A stretch of 11,428 bases of DNA from an uncultured Cytophagaceae bacterium (GCA_937899305.1 CALDJV010000974.1:1-11428), one strand, 5' to 3'; positions 1 through 7,700 are shown, numbered from the stretch's first letter. Notes: a model not told the origin generated them from the sequence alone. Translations and numbers: made by a program.

Positions 1-126
1 GATTTTTTGGGCAATATGCCTCTTAATCAAAATGCTTGCCGCTCACTAATGAAATTAGAAACATAAATTGGGAAACTTATTTTTGTTTCATCCCTTAGTT
101 GGTTGTGTAATTGTTTCGCCAGTATT

Positions 127-182
127 ACTTATGTAAAAAGTCGTGCCATAATTTTATTTGCTTGCCATTACCTTACATAAGT
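127..182. repeat. 10-bp perfect inverted repeat with 36-nt spacer
   Basis: The arms ACTTATGTAA (127-136) and TTACATAAGT (173-182) are exact reverse complements. The spacer is AT-rich and shows no obvious internal fold. It could be a transcript-end stem-loop or a protein-binding site; the function is unknown. Confidence 0.6.
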
Positions 183-204
183 GCTTAGATATATCAATAA
201 TTTA

Positions 205-246
205 AAAAACAGTTGATCATTTATCAAAATTCTATTCACTGTTTTT
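205..246. terminator. Possible (bidirectional) terminator-like hairpin
   Basis: The arms AAAAACAGT (205-213) and ACTGTTTTT (238-246) are exact 9-bp reverse complements, so either strand ends its stem in a T-run. Inside the 24-nt loop a second small hairpin is possible (TTGAT 213-217 with ATCAA 223-227, sharing one base with the outer arm). GC content is low, so termination efficiency is uncertain. It may end a gene lying left of the window. Confidence 0.35.
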
Positions 247-373
247 GTTTGAACAATATTCGTCTATCTTTTATAAAAGTAATACAAAAAACATAAAACC
301 ACAGGGTTTTTAATAGTTTAATAGTAATAAAGAGAATATATTATCTAATTGGCTTATAGGTATTTGGCCTAAA

Positions 374-383
374 ATTGATCAAT
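374..383. promoter_or_regulatory. 10-bp palindrome, possible operator
   Basis: ATTGATCAAT is a perfect palindrome about 170 nt upstream of the lipid kinase start. The identical 10-mer is the core of the 12-bp palindrome at 2702-2713 in the divergent SDR/peptidase control region. The shared site suggests a dimeric regulator acting on both, but this is inference from two occurrences. Confidence 0.3.
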
Positions 384-554
384 ATCTATAAGTGGCAATA
401 TAAGACAATAAGCTTGACAGTAACAATACACAAACGCCAGAAGGGAGTACAGGCCTAAAAGTTTAGTTTAGAGCCAAAAAGGTGAGGTTACCATCTAGCC
501 TGGTACAATAAAATGATGAAACGGAACAAGTTTTTATAAAATGAAAGATGCGTT

Positions 555-914
555 ATGCTAAAAGCCCGGATGAAAAGTTTTGAATATGCTGGAAAAGGCA
601 TTTTGTTTTTTTTCAAATCACAACCCAACGCCAAGATCCATGCCGTGGCGGCAGTTACCGCGATTGGGTTAGGAGGAGCCTTGGGCATCAATAATTTAGA
701 ATGGATAGGGATTTTTTTGGCCATTGGGGGTGTTTTGACTGCCGAAGCTTTGAATACGGCTTTGGAAGAATTGGTGAATTGGGTTTCACCAGAGTATCAT
801 GTCAAAGCAGGCATTGTAAAAGATGTAGCCGCCGGAGCAGTGCTTCTGGCTGCGCTGATGGCCCTCATCATTGGTAGTATTGTTTTTGTGCCTAAAGTAA
901 TCGCTTTGTTTTAA
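555..914 (+). CDS. dgkA: Diacylglycerol kinase / undecaprenol kinase family protein (DgkA type)
   Basis: Small integral inner-membrane kinase of 119 residues, normal length for the family. Members phosphorylate diacylglycerol or undecaprenol with ATP for lipid recycling; the substrate here is not decidable. Three membrane segments can be drawn at about 28-45, 49-68 and 92-112. The signature lies at 64-98: E64, N67, E71, then E80-Y81-H82, then K89-D90 and a small-residue helix (AAGAVLLAA). With a constant +5 offset these match E69, N72, E76, E85, K94 and D95 of E. coli DgkA. Two family-acidic positions appear as amides: Q23 (E28 equivalent) and N75 (D80 equivalent). An alternative start is the ATG at 570; 555 is kept because it gives a basic N-terminus of usual length. 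A six-codon frame (541-561) overlaps the start. The gene converges on kdsB with 28 nt between stops and no clear terminator. Confidence 0.9.
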   Translation: MLKARMKSFEYAGKGILFFFKSQPNAKIHAVAAVTAIGLGGALGINNLEWIGIFLAIGGVLTAEALNTALEELVNWVSPEYHVKAGIVKDVAAGAVLLAALMALIIGSIVFVPKVIALF

Positions 915-942
915 TCAGACAAGGATCATAAAGGGCAAGGCA

Positions 943-1683
943 CTATAAATACTGGGTTGCTTTTTTCAAGTCATCAGCAGTATCTATAGAGAGTGTACTT
1001 ATTTTGCTTACGCCTACCTTGATGCGATAATGTTCTAACCATCGTACTTGCTCTAAACCTTCGGCGATCTCAAGAGCAGACATAGGCAAAGTAGAAATAC
1101 TGGCCAAGATTTTGGCCTGAAATCCATAAATACCCAGATTTTTGTAATAGGGGTGAAGCTGTAGCCATTGGGGTTTGATTTTATCTTTGTAATAAGGAAT
1201 CGGGCTACGGCTGATGTACATGGCTTCCATTGATTGTTCGTTGAAGATTACTTTGGCTTCTTTGTAATCAAACAATTCATCGTAATCGCTGATACGGCTC
1301 ACCAAAGTGCCAATTTGAGTATTGGGGTCATCAAACAAGTGGGCCAACTCATCTATTTGGTCAGGGTTGATGAAAGGTTCATCGCCTTGAATGTTGATGC
1401 ATACATCATATGCTTCCTGAAATTTGAGCGCTACCTCCGCGCAACGGTCGGTACCAGTTGGATGGTGTTCAGAGGTCATGACCGCTTCGCCGCCAAAATC
1501 TTTTACGTGGGCTAAAATCCTTTCATCGTCGGTGGCTACGATGATCTTGTCCAGTTTTTTTGATTTGCTGGCTTGTTCAAAAACCCGCTGTACCATAGTT
1601 TTTCCACCAATCTCGATCAAAGCCTTGCCTTTCAATCGTTGAGAACCATATCTTGATGGAATAATTCCAAGTATTTTTGTCAT
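943..1683 (-). CDS. kdsB: 3-deoxy-manno-octulosonate cytidylyltransferase (CMP-Kdo synthetase)
   Basis: Cytosolic enzyme that activates Kdo with CTP to CMP-Kdo, the donor used to attach Kdo to lipid A. The 246-residue product fits the family (about 245-255). The CTP-binding N-terminus is clear: IIPSRYGSQRLKGK at 7-20 (family IPARxxSxRLPGK; here K18 replaces the usual Pro). Further motifs are VATDDERI (49-56), TSEHHPTGTDR (70-80), NIQGDEP (97-103, with D101 the expected metal ligand), YISRSPIPY in mid-protein, and the C-terminal LEIAEGLEQVRWLEHY and DTADDL segments. The frame is open upstream to an ATG at 1728, but the 15 extra residues are hydrophobic and unrelated to the family, so the ATG at 1683 is chosen. 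The nearest upstream same-strand gene is the SDR, 247 nt away, so kdsB probably has its own promoter, though none is obvious. Confidence 0.95.
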   Translation of the reverse strand: MTKILGIIPSRYGSQRLKGKALIEIGGKTMVQRVFEQASKSKKLDKIIVATDDERILAHVKDFGGEAVMTSEHHPTGTDRCAEVALKFQEAYDVCINIQGDEPFINPDQIDELAHLFDDPNTQIGTLVSRISDYDELFDYKEAKVIFNEQSMEAMYISRSPIPYYKDKIKPQWLQLHPYYKNLGIYGFQAKILASISTLPMSALEIAEGLEQVRWLEHYRIKVGVSKISTLSIDTADDLKKATQYL

Positions 1684-1759
1684 TGTAGTAAAACAAATAA
1701 GTGAAGCGGAAAAAATAAACTGAGCCAATATTACAAAATATCTTGTGGTTAGGCGAGTC

Positions 1760-1778
1760 TAAAAATCGGCTAATAGCA
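1760..1778 (+). repeat. Dispersed intergenic repeat, short copy
   Basis: The 19 bases at 1760-1778 are identical to the reverse complement of 11082-11100. Resemblance weakens but seems to continue to the right: a T-run followed by GAAGCAT (about 1794-1808) is also found, in the same order and orientation, in the longer element near 11011-11101. This copy lies 77-95 nt upstream of the kdsB start and looks like a shortened version lacking the internal hairpins. Confidence 0.6.
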
Positions 1779-1930
1779 GGTTATTGGCACTATTTTTTGA
1801 CGAAGCATTAACGCAAGAGATAAAGTATAGTGGTACAAGTTATTTTAGTAGATTCACTAAGCTCTAGAAAAATAAATGTTTGAGGTTGATCCCGCCCTAT
1901 TGCAGCAACAGTAGAGCCATTAGCCTCAGG

Positions 1931-2674
1931 TTACATCAAGCCGTTGGCAGTCCAACCTCCATCTACATTGATGTCTTGTCCGGTGATGTAATTAGAAGCC
2001 TTCGAAGCCAAAAATATGGCTGCGCCCGCCAAGTCTTCAGGAGTACCCCATCGCTTGATTATCATATGGGCCTCACGTGCTTTTCGTCTTTCAGGATCAT
2101 TGAACCCGGCAATGGTCATTTCAGTTTTGATGTAACCTGGGGCAATGTTATTGGCGCGTACCCCATATTTACCCAAATCACGGGCAAAAGCTTTGGTCAT
2201 AAGGCGAATACCTCCTTTAGAAGCCACATAGGCTGGGTTGGCCGGAAATCCCAAACTAGCCCCTAAGCTACTGATGCTAATGATGCTACCTCGTTCCATT
2301 TTTTTCATATGCTCGGCGGCTTCTCTGGTCCAACCAAAAGCGGCGGTAAGATTTACCTCAATGGTTTTATCCCAAGCATCACGAGGGTATTTTCCTTCAA
2401 CTACCTTGGTAATTCCAGCATTGTTAACCAACACTGGAGTGCCACTACAATTGGAGTAAGCTTTTTCACAGATTTCGGCTTGAAGTTTTTCATCCGTAAC
2501 ATCGCCTACAATTTGATGAAAGTTCTCCTCTTCTACATTATGAATGTGTTGTAAGTCTATGCTATATATTTCTGCACCAAATTTGTGTAATCCTTTAGCA
2601 ATACCAAAACCATTGCCTCGGCCTGCACCAGTAACAATGGCCACACAACCTTCTAAACTAAATAAATCTTGCAT
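1931..2674 (-). CDS. Short-chain dehydrogenase/reductase (SDR), gluconate 5-dehydrogenase-like
   Basis: Classical SDR of 247 residues, presumably a cytosolic NAD(P)-dependent alcohol/ketone oxidoreductase. The Rossmann motif is T15-G16-x3-G20-x-G22. D40 at the end of the second strand (YSIDL) suggests a preference for NAD(H). NNAG lies at 84-87, and the catalytic set is N108, S136, Y149 and K153 (YVASK). The C-terminal GQDINVDGGWTANG resembles gluconate 5-dehydrogenase, KduD and FabG-like proteins; the exact substrate cannot be read from sequence. The ATG at 2674 sits directly before the family N-terminus (LFSLEG). The gene is divergent from the S41 peptidase across a short palindrome-rich region and upstream of kdsB on the same strand, but 247 nt separate them, so co-transcription is uncertain. 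A role in sugar or LPS precursor metabolism is possible from context only. Confidence 0.85.
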   Translation of the reverse strand: MQDLFSLEGCVAIVTGAGRGNGFGIAKGLHKFGAEIYSIDLQHIHNVEEENFHQIVGDVTDEKLQAEICEKAYSNCSGTPVLVNNAGITKVVEGKYPRDAWDKTIEVNLTAAFGWTREAAEHMKKMERGSIISISSLGASLGFPANPAYVASKGGIRLMTKAFARDLGKYGVRANNIAPGYIKTEMTIAGFNDPERRKAREAHMIIKRWGTPEDLAGAAIFLASKASNYITGQDINVDGGWTANGLM

Positions 2675-2684
2675 ATTATCTAGG

Positions 2685-2692
2685 TATGTTTG
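2685..2692 (+). promoter_or_regulatory. Possible Bacteroidota -7 element for the S41 peptidase gene
   Basis: TATGTTTG fits the Bacteroidota -7 consensus TAnnTTTG and reads toward the peptidase gene. The only upstream TTG (2669-2671) is 13 nt away, shorter than the usual spacing of about 19, so the match may be fortuitous. If used, the palindromes at 2702-2724 would fall near or just downstream of the transcription start. Confidence 0.25.
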
Positions 2693-2701
2693 ATTTAGAG
2701 G

Positions 2702-2724
2702 GATTGATCAATCGTATGTCATAC
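2702..2724. promoter_or_regulatory. Two abutting palindromes, candidate operator between SDR and peptidase genes
   Basis: GATTGATCAATC (2702-2713) is a perfect 12-bp palindrome, followed directly by the interrupted palindrome GTATG-T-CATAC (2714-2724). They lie 28 nt upstream of the SDR start and 65 nt upstream of the chosen peptidase start, where a dimeric regulator could control both divergent genes. No regulator gene lies in the window. Confidence 0.4.
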
Positions 2725-2788
2725 ATCTTGTTTGCTCCCTGAAATGTCAAAGTGGCAATTACGTGAATTTTCAAATTCTTTTGCTCAT

Positions 2789-4324
2789 ATGATTCATACA
2801 AAATTATCAAAAGTAATCGTTCCGTCTAAGAAATGGCCAATCGTGGTACTGGTGAGTTGGATGTGGTGGTGGTTGACCTTGGGAACAACCCATGCTCAGA
2901 GTTCTAGTTATGATATTGATCATAAGTATACTGTAAAGGCACTTCAAGAAGATTTTAACCTGGTAAAAAGGGTATTGAAAGAGGCGCATCCGGGCTTGTT
3001 TTGGTATACTACTCTGCAAGAATTTGAACAAAAGTTTGACAGTGCCTATGCCCGCCTCAATCGCCCTATGACTGAAGCCGAGTTTTACCGGTTTTTATCT
3101 CCTTTAGTTACCTTGGCCAACTGTGGTCATACTGTGCTAGATCCATCTTTGGATTATCAGAACCAAGGCAAACGTTTTCCTATTGATCTGAAGTTTATTG
3201 AAGACAAAACCTTTTTGTTGTACAATTATAGCAATGACAAAACCTTAAAAATGGGCGTAGAGTTGCTGGAAATTAATGGGCAACCTATCAAAGAAATCGT
3301 CAATCGATTGTTACCAATGATTGGTTCTGATGGGCAAAATGAGATTTTTAAATACAGTACCCTCGAAGAAGATTTTCAAAACTATTATGATTTGTTCATT
3401 GGCAAACCCGATACCTTTGCGTTAAAGTGTCGCAATACCAAAGGCGAAATATTACAAATGAAGGTGGCGGCCTCCGATGAACCACTCCTCAAACAATACC
3501 ACAAACGTTCGGGCTTGGAGATGCGTACCAATCCGCTACAATATGCCGAAATTGATTCTATTCAAACGGCCATCATGACGATTAACTCTTTCTACCCCAA
3601 CGATATCAAACAAGGAGGGCAGCGCTTTGGGAGATACTTGAGACGAAGTTTTAAAAAAATTCATAAACACAAGATCAAAAACCTGATCATTGACCTTAGA
3701 GTGAATGGGGGAGGAGAAATGTTATATGCCAATGACTTGTTTTCACACCTGTACAATGAACCTTACATGTTTTTGGATAGAATAGAGGTGGCTACCAACA
3801 AACCGCTTGATTTTTTGAAATTCACCAACTGGGACAAAATAGATGTACACGATAGCAAATACGTAGATGCCCAGGATTCATTGGCCAAAGAAGACGGGGG
3901 GAACTTTACGGTAAAGCCAAGTTTTTACGATTTTTTAGAAGTGCAGTTTCCAAGTCGCAAACGTGTTTTTGGAGGCAAGGTATATATATTGATTGGTCGA
4001 AAAAGCTATTCTGCTACTTGTTTGTTTTCGGCGCTCATGTACGCCAACGAACGCGCCACTTTTATTGGGGAAGAAACCGGTGGAGGTGCCCAAGGACTGA
4101 ATGGAGGTACATTTTTGGATGTGACTTTGCCCAATACCTATCTTACATTGGTGGTACCCCTTGAAAAATGGGTGAAAATCCCTCAAAACTATCCGCATCT
4201 TCATCGAGGTATTATACCACAAGTGAAAGTAACTCCCTCCATCCAGGATTTGATTCAAGGAAACGATGTCGTGATGAAAGAAGCTTTGAGACGAATTGCC
4301 AAAAGCAAGTTAAAACAAGATTGA
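2789..4324 (+). CDS. Secreted S41 family peptidase (tricorn/IRBP-like)
   Basis: Exported serine peptidase, 511 residues from the ATG at 2789. A signal peptide is visible: basic start, hydrophobic WPIVVLVSWMWWWLTLG core and a T-H-A cleavage site after residue 36. Upstream starts in frame (TTG 2732, ATG 2744) would give unusually long signal sequences, so 2789 is preferred. An N-terminal helical region contains CGHT, with H114 the likely catalytic His of the non-CtpA S41 group. A PDZ-like stretch follows (about 145-190, GVELLEINGQPI). The catalytic core has LIIDLRVNGGG (N306-G309), the nucleophile S408 in KSYSAT, GEETGGG (427-433) and a closing RGIIPQVKVTP. Where Ctp/Prc enzymes carry the catalytic Lys, about 25 residues after Ser, this protein has G433, so a Ser-His-Glu arrangement is more likely than Ser-Lys. 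There is no T9SS sorting tail, so it is probably periplasmic or membrane-associated. Natural substrate unknown. Confidence 0.88.
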   Translation: MIHTKLSKVIVPSKKWPIVVLVSWMWWWLTLGTTHAQSSSYDIDHKYTVKALQEDFNLVKRVLKEAHPGLFWYTTLQEFEQKFDSAYARLNRPMTEAEFYRFLSPLVTLANCGHTVLDPSLDYQNQGKRFPIDLKFIEDKTFLLYNYSNDKTLKMGVELLEINGQPIKEIVNRLLPMIGSDGQNEIFKYSTLEEDFQNYYDLFIGKPDTFALKCRNTKGEILQMKVAASDEPLLKQYHKRSGLEMRTNPLQYAEIDSIQTAIMTINSFYPNDIKQGGQRFGRYLRRSFKKIHKHKIKNLIIDLRVNGGGEMLYANDLFSHLYNEPYMFLDRIEVATNKPLDFLKFTNWDKIDVHDSKYVDAQDSLAKEDGGNFTVKPSFYDFLEVQFPSRKRVFGGKVYILIGRKSYSATCLFSALMYANERATFIGEETGGGAQGLNGGTFLDVTLPNTYLTLVVPLEKWVKIPQNYPHLHRGIIPQVKVTPSIQDLIQGNDVVMKEALRRIAKSKLKQD

Positions 4325-4466
4325 AATTGAAAGTTATTAGAAATATGATAAAACAGTTTTGATTGGTTTTCGTTTTAAAAAACAAAATATTTAGCAAAAA
4401 AGCACTTTGGATATAAGTACAGTGAGTGATTTTGCTTGTTTTGAAGAGGGAAGGTAAGTTACATAC

Positions 4467-4493
4467 ATGCTTGAATTGTACAAAAGCATTTTT
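4467..4493 (+). terminator. Probable Rho-independent terminator of the S41 peptidase gene
   Basis: ATGCTT (4467-4472) pairs with AAGCAT (4484-4489) and the right arm runs straight into a T-run (4489-4493). The 11-nt loop contains the palindrome TTGTACAA (4476-4483). The stem is short and AT-rich, and the stop codon is about 140 nt upstream, so confidence is moderate. Confidence 0.4.
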
Positions 4494-4527
4494 ATAGTAA
4501 TCTGAACCTCACCCGACAATATTGAAT

Positions 4528-4546
4528 GATGACTTCTTAAGTCATC
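4528..4546 (+). repeat. 8-bp perfect hairpin with 3-nt loop
   Basis: GATGACTT (4528-4535), loop CTT, AAGTCATC (4539-4546). No T-run follows, so it is not a typical terminator. It is the first of three inverted repeats in the presumed leader of the giant gene; it could instead be an operator. Confidence 0.5.
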
Positions 4547-4586
4547 TAGAATTTAGTCAATAGTATTCAGCCATCCTAAAATTCTA
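4547..4586 (+). repeat. 8-bp inverted repeat abutting the previous hairpin
   Basis: TAGAATTT (4547-4554) and AAATTCTA (4579-4586) are exact reverse complements with a 24-nt spacer. The left arm begins at the base following the preceding hairpin, so the two could stack in RNA. Confidence 0.4.
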
Positions 4587-4621
4587 ACATCAACCCCAGA
4601 TTATTAAACACACATTGGTAA

Positions 4622-4671
4622 GAGATGACCATCACATTGGCCCAAACGGGATGATGGCTTTGGTTGATCTC
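4622..4671 (+). repeat. Nested imperfect stem-loop in the leader of the giant gene
   Basis: CCATCA (4629-4634) pairs with TGATGG (4652-4657) around an inner CCC/GGG (4641-4643 with 4648-4650, loop AAAC). GAGAT (4622-4626) can pair with ATCTC (4667-4671) outside. The start codon is about 80 nt downstream. It may influence translation or mRNA stability; function is inferred. Confidence 0.35.
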
Positions 4672-4754
4672 CTTGCAAATTATCATTGTTTAATAACATA
4701 AAGGTTACTATTCGCAACTTTCTGGTAATTAGGTAAAAGGACTCCTGCTTATCA

Positions 4755-7700
4755 ATGAAAAAAATGATTATGAAAACACGTTTCCAGTGGTTAGCAGACC
4801 AACAAAAAGGACTCAAGTATTGGATCCTGTTGGTGTTATGGGGAGGGATGGTTACCCAGGCATCGGCCAAATTTGCCCCACCTACCTTGGTGAATCTAAC
4901 TCCAACCCATAATAGCCAAAACGTAGCGGTGAATCAGGTACTCACCATTGCATTTGATCTTAATGTAAAAGCGGGAGTAGGTGATTTCACGATTTCTCCT
5001 ATTGACCCGTTAGGTGCCGACATTATAGTCAATGTGAGTGACCCGGAAGTGACCATTTCGGGTACCAATGTAAGCATAGATTTGGGGACCGATTTCGCGT
5101 TGTTTACCGAATATGAAGTAACTTTCCCTTCGGGAGTAATCCTACAAGACTCAAACAATGACCCTTTTGGAGGAATCACGGCCAACAACTGGCGTTTTAC
5201 TACTGTTCCTGGAGATGTTGATATCACTGTTCCAAGCCTGAGCCTTTGTAGCGGTGGTGGTTTTGCTACCCTTGATCCCATTGTGATTAATGAAACTTCC
5301 AATGGCACTTTTGCGGCAGGTGCTTTACAGACATTGGTTTTGTCAGCACCTACTGGATCCGAATTCAATCCTGGCATTGGAAGTGTAGCCAGTACCGGCA
5401 GCGACATTAGCAGCATTGTGGTATCTAGCGTGGTGGCAGGTACAATCACCATTACGTATAGCGTAGGTAGTACCAACGATATCAACTCCATTATTATAAG
5501 TGGTTTGCAGGTAAGGGCCACCACCGCAGGATCAGGAAATATTACCCGAACTGGAGGAACTGCGGTAAAAACAGGTAGCGCTAGTGGAACGGTATATGCG
5601 AATTTATCGGCCAATGCTTCACCAACGGCTCCTGCTTTGGCGCTGGCCACCAGTGAGTTTTGCGAAGGGTTTACCTTTACTACCGAGCAGATTTCGGCCA
5701 CTGGGAGTAGTGTAATATGGTACAGCGATGTTGGGCTTACCAATCAGATTGGTACCGGAAATACCTTGAATTTGAGCGCGATAGGCATCAATACCGCTGC
5801 CTCAGGAACCACTACCGTATATGCAACCCAAACCGTATCGGGGTGTGCCAGTAGTGCTGCCAGCCAGAGCATTACCATCAAGCCCAACCCCAATGTCTTT
5901 TTGGTGAGCAGTGATGCTGATAATCAAATTTGCTTGGGCGAACAAGTGACTTTTACTGCCTTAGGAGATGCGACTACCTATCAGTTTTTGGTAGGGGGAA
6001 GCGTGGTGACTACCCAAGGTACCACCACCGCTACCACATTTACTACGTCGGCTACTCTAGCATCAGGTATGTATGCAGTGAGTGTAAGGGGGATTTTGAA
6101 TGGCTGTATGACAACCACTTCAAGTATCAACTTGAATGTCAACGCCTTGCCAAATGTCACCTTGGTTGGACCTCCCACTACATCTTTTCCTAACGATCAA
6201 ACCTCGGCCGTAGATCTCACCGATGGATCTACCTTTGGTGGGGCAGTCAATGGTACCATACAAGGGGTATCAGTAGGCTCTTATACTGGAAATGGAGTCA
6301 TCGGGAATCAATTTTATCCATCAGTAGCGGGTACCGGAAGCCATACAATTACTTATGCTTACACCGATGGGGCGGGTTGCGTAAACACAGCAACTACCTC
6401 GATCACAGTATATGACCCCAATACCCTGATCCTCAATTTGGCATCTTCTTATTGTACCTATGATTCGCCAGCTACTGGACTGGTACCCAATGCCTCGGCC
6501 ATTCCAGGTACCATCCAATCTTATATCATGTCAGGTACTGGTATTTCAGGAGTGATTAACAACCCTTACACATTTGATCCGAGTGCTTTTACGGTGACTA
6601 CCCCTACCACAGTTGTGATTACGATGGTAGTGATTACTCGAATTGGCCCCACTACAGTTACCTTACCATTGGACGTTCCAGTGATTATTTCGGGGAGGCC
6701 TACGCTGACCCTTGCTGCGTCGACTACCACGGCTTGTGCCAATGGGAGCGCGATTTCGTTTACTACCACTGCCGATGGGGCTACGGTTACTTCAGGAACT
6801 ACCTTTGAGTATCGTACTACTTCACCAACTGGATCTTGGACTCCATTGGGGGGGACTACCTTTGATCCGGCTACTTTTGGTGAGGGCACTTATCAGGTAA
6901 GGTTTAGCTATAATAATTCGGTGGGTTGTGAAGGTACTTCTAATGCGGTAAACCTCACCATCAATCGAGTTCCTTCATTGGATTTTACTGGACTCAATGC
7001 TGCCTATTGTATCAATGCCGACCCCGTAAGTCTTACGCCAACTGATCACGGAACCGCCATTACTGGAGCCAATTTGACCAATGTATTGTTTGAAATCAGG
7101 AGTTTACCATCAGGAGTTTTTGAACCCATGGGAGGTACTGGTTTTCGCCCTGAATCGTTGACCGCCGGAGATTATGAAATTCAATTCAGTTATACTGATG
7201 GCAATGGATGTTCGGCAGTGTCAGGAACCAAAACGGTGACCATCAATGCCTTGCCTAACCTGAATTTTTCGGGGCTTGGTGCTGAATACTGCGTAACTGA
7301 TGGTAGTATCACTTTGACGCCCACTGTAAACGGAAGTAGTACGATTCCAATTCCAGGAAATATTCAATTCATGACCAAAAGATCCAGCGAGGCTACCTAC
7401 ACCAACCTGGCGGGGAATACCATCAGTCCTGCGGTAATTGGAAGCGGAGATTTTGATGTATTACTGAGTTATACTGATGGCAATGGATGCGCGAATTTAT
7501 CAAGCGTACAAACTTTTACCGTACATGCATTGCCTATTCTTAACTTTACTGGACTAGATGCCACTTATTGTAATAATATCACCAATATTACCCTGAGAGC
7601 TGCGGCAAATGGAGTACAATTGGGTACTGGGAATGGAACATTTGAATTAAGTAATACCAGTGCTACCGCTGGTTTTGTGATCAATGCGGCCTTGAACAGT

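Larger units (their letters stand above)
1..554. other. AT-rich intergenic region, no gene seen
   Basis: I find no credible coding sequence here. The stretch is strongly AT-rich and contains several inverted repeats (127-182, 205-246), a 12-bp perfect palindrome at 268-279 (CTTTTATAAAAG) and a 10-bp palindrome at 374-383 (ATTGATCAAT). It presumably holds the 3' end signals of a gene lying left of the window and the promoter of the lipid kinase gene at 555. No convincing Bacteroidota -7 box (TAnnTTTG) with a correctly spaced -33 TTG was found. The TTGACA at 414-419 has no matching -10 element at normal distance. Confidence 0.7.
4325..4754. other. Intergenic region: probable terminator followed by structured leader
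   Basis: These 430 nt have no credible gene. The left half holds a terminator-like hairpin (4467-4493) for the peptidase gene. The right half holds three successive inverted repeats (4528-4546, 4547-4586, 4622-4671) in front of the giant gene. I found no TAnnTTTG promoter box. Confidence 0.6.

Noticed and set aside
414..419. TTGACA as a sigma-70 -35 box for the lipid kinase gene
   Set aside because: No TATAAT-like -10 at 16-18 nt, and Bacteroidota main promoters use a different consensus.
541..561. Six-codon frame (MKDALC) overlapping the lipid kinase start, possible coupled leader peptide
   Set aside because: Very short, no ribosome-binding signal and no attenuator-like structure next to it; such frames are common by chance in AT-rich DNA.
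1684..1728. N-terminal extension of KdsB to the ATG at 1728
   Set aside because: The 15 extra residues are not part of the family, whose conserved IIPSRY motif sits right after the Met at 1683; KdsB is cytosolic and needs no hydrophobic leader.
2799..2806. Minus-strand TAATTTTG as -7 box for the SDR gene
   Set aside because: It lies inside the peptidase coding region about 125 nt from the SDR start, and the nearest upstream TTG on that strand is about 31 nt away, outside the usual spacing.
4934..5743. 269-codon open frame antisense to the 5' part of the giant gene
   Set aside because: The Thr/Ser/Gly-rich sense strand produces few stops on the antisense strand, and the translation is a low-complexity shadow without domain features.
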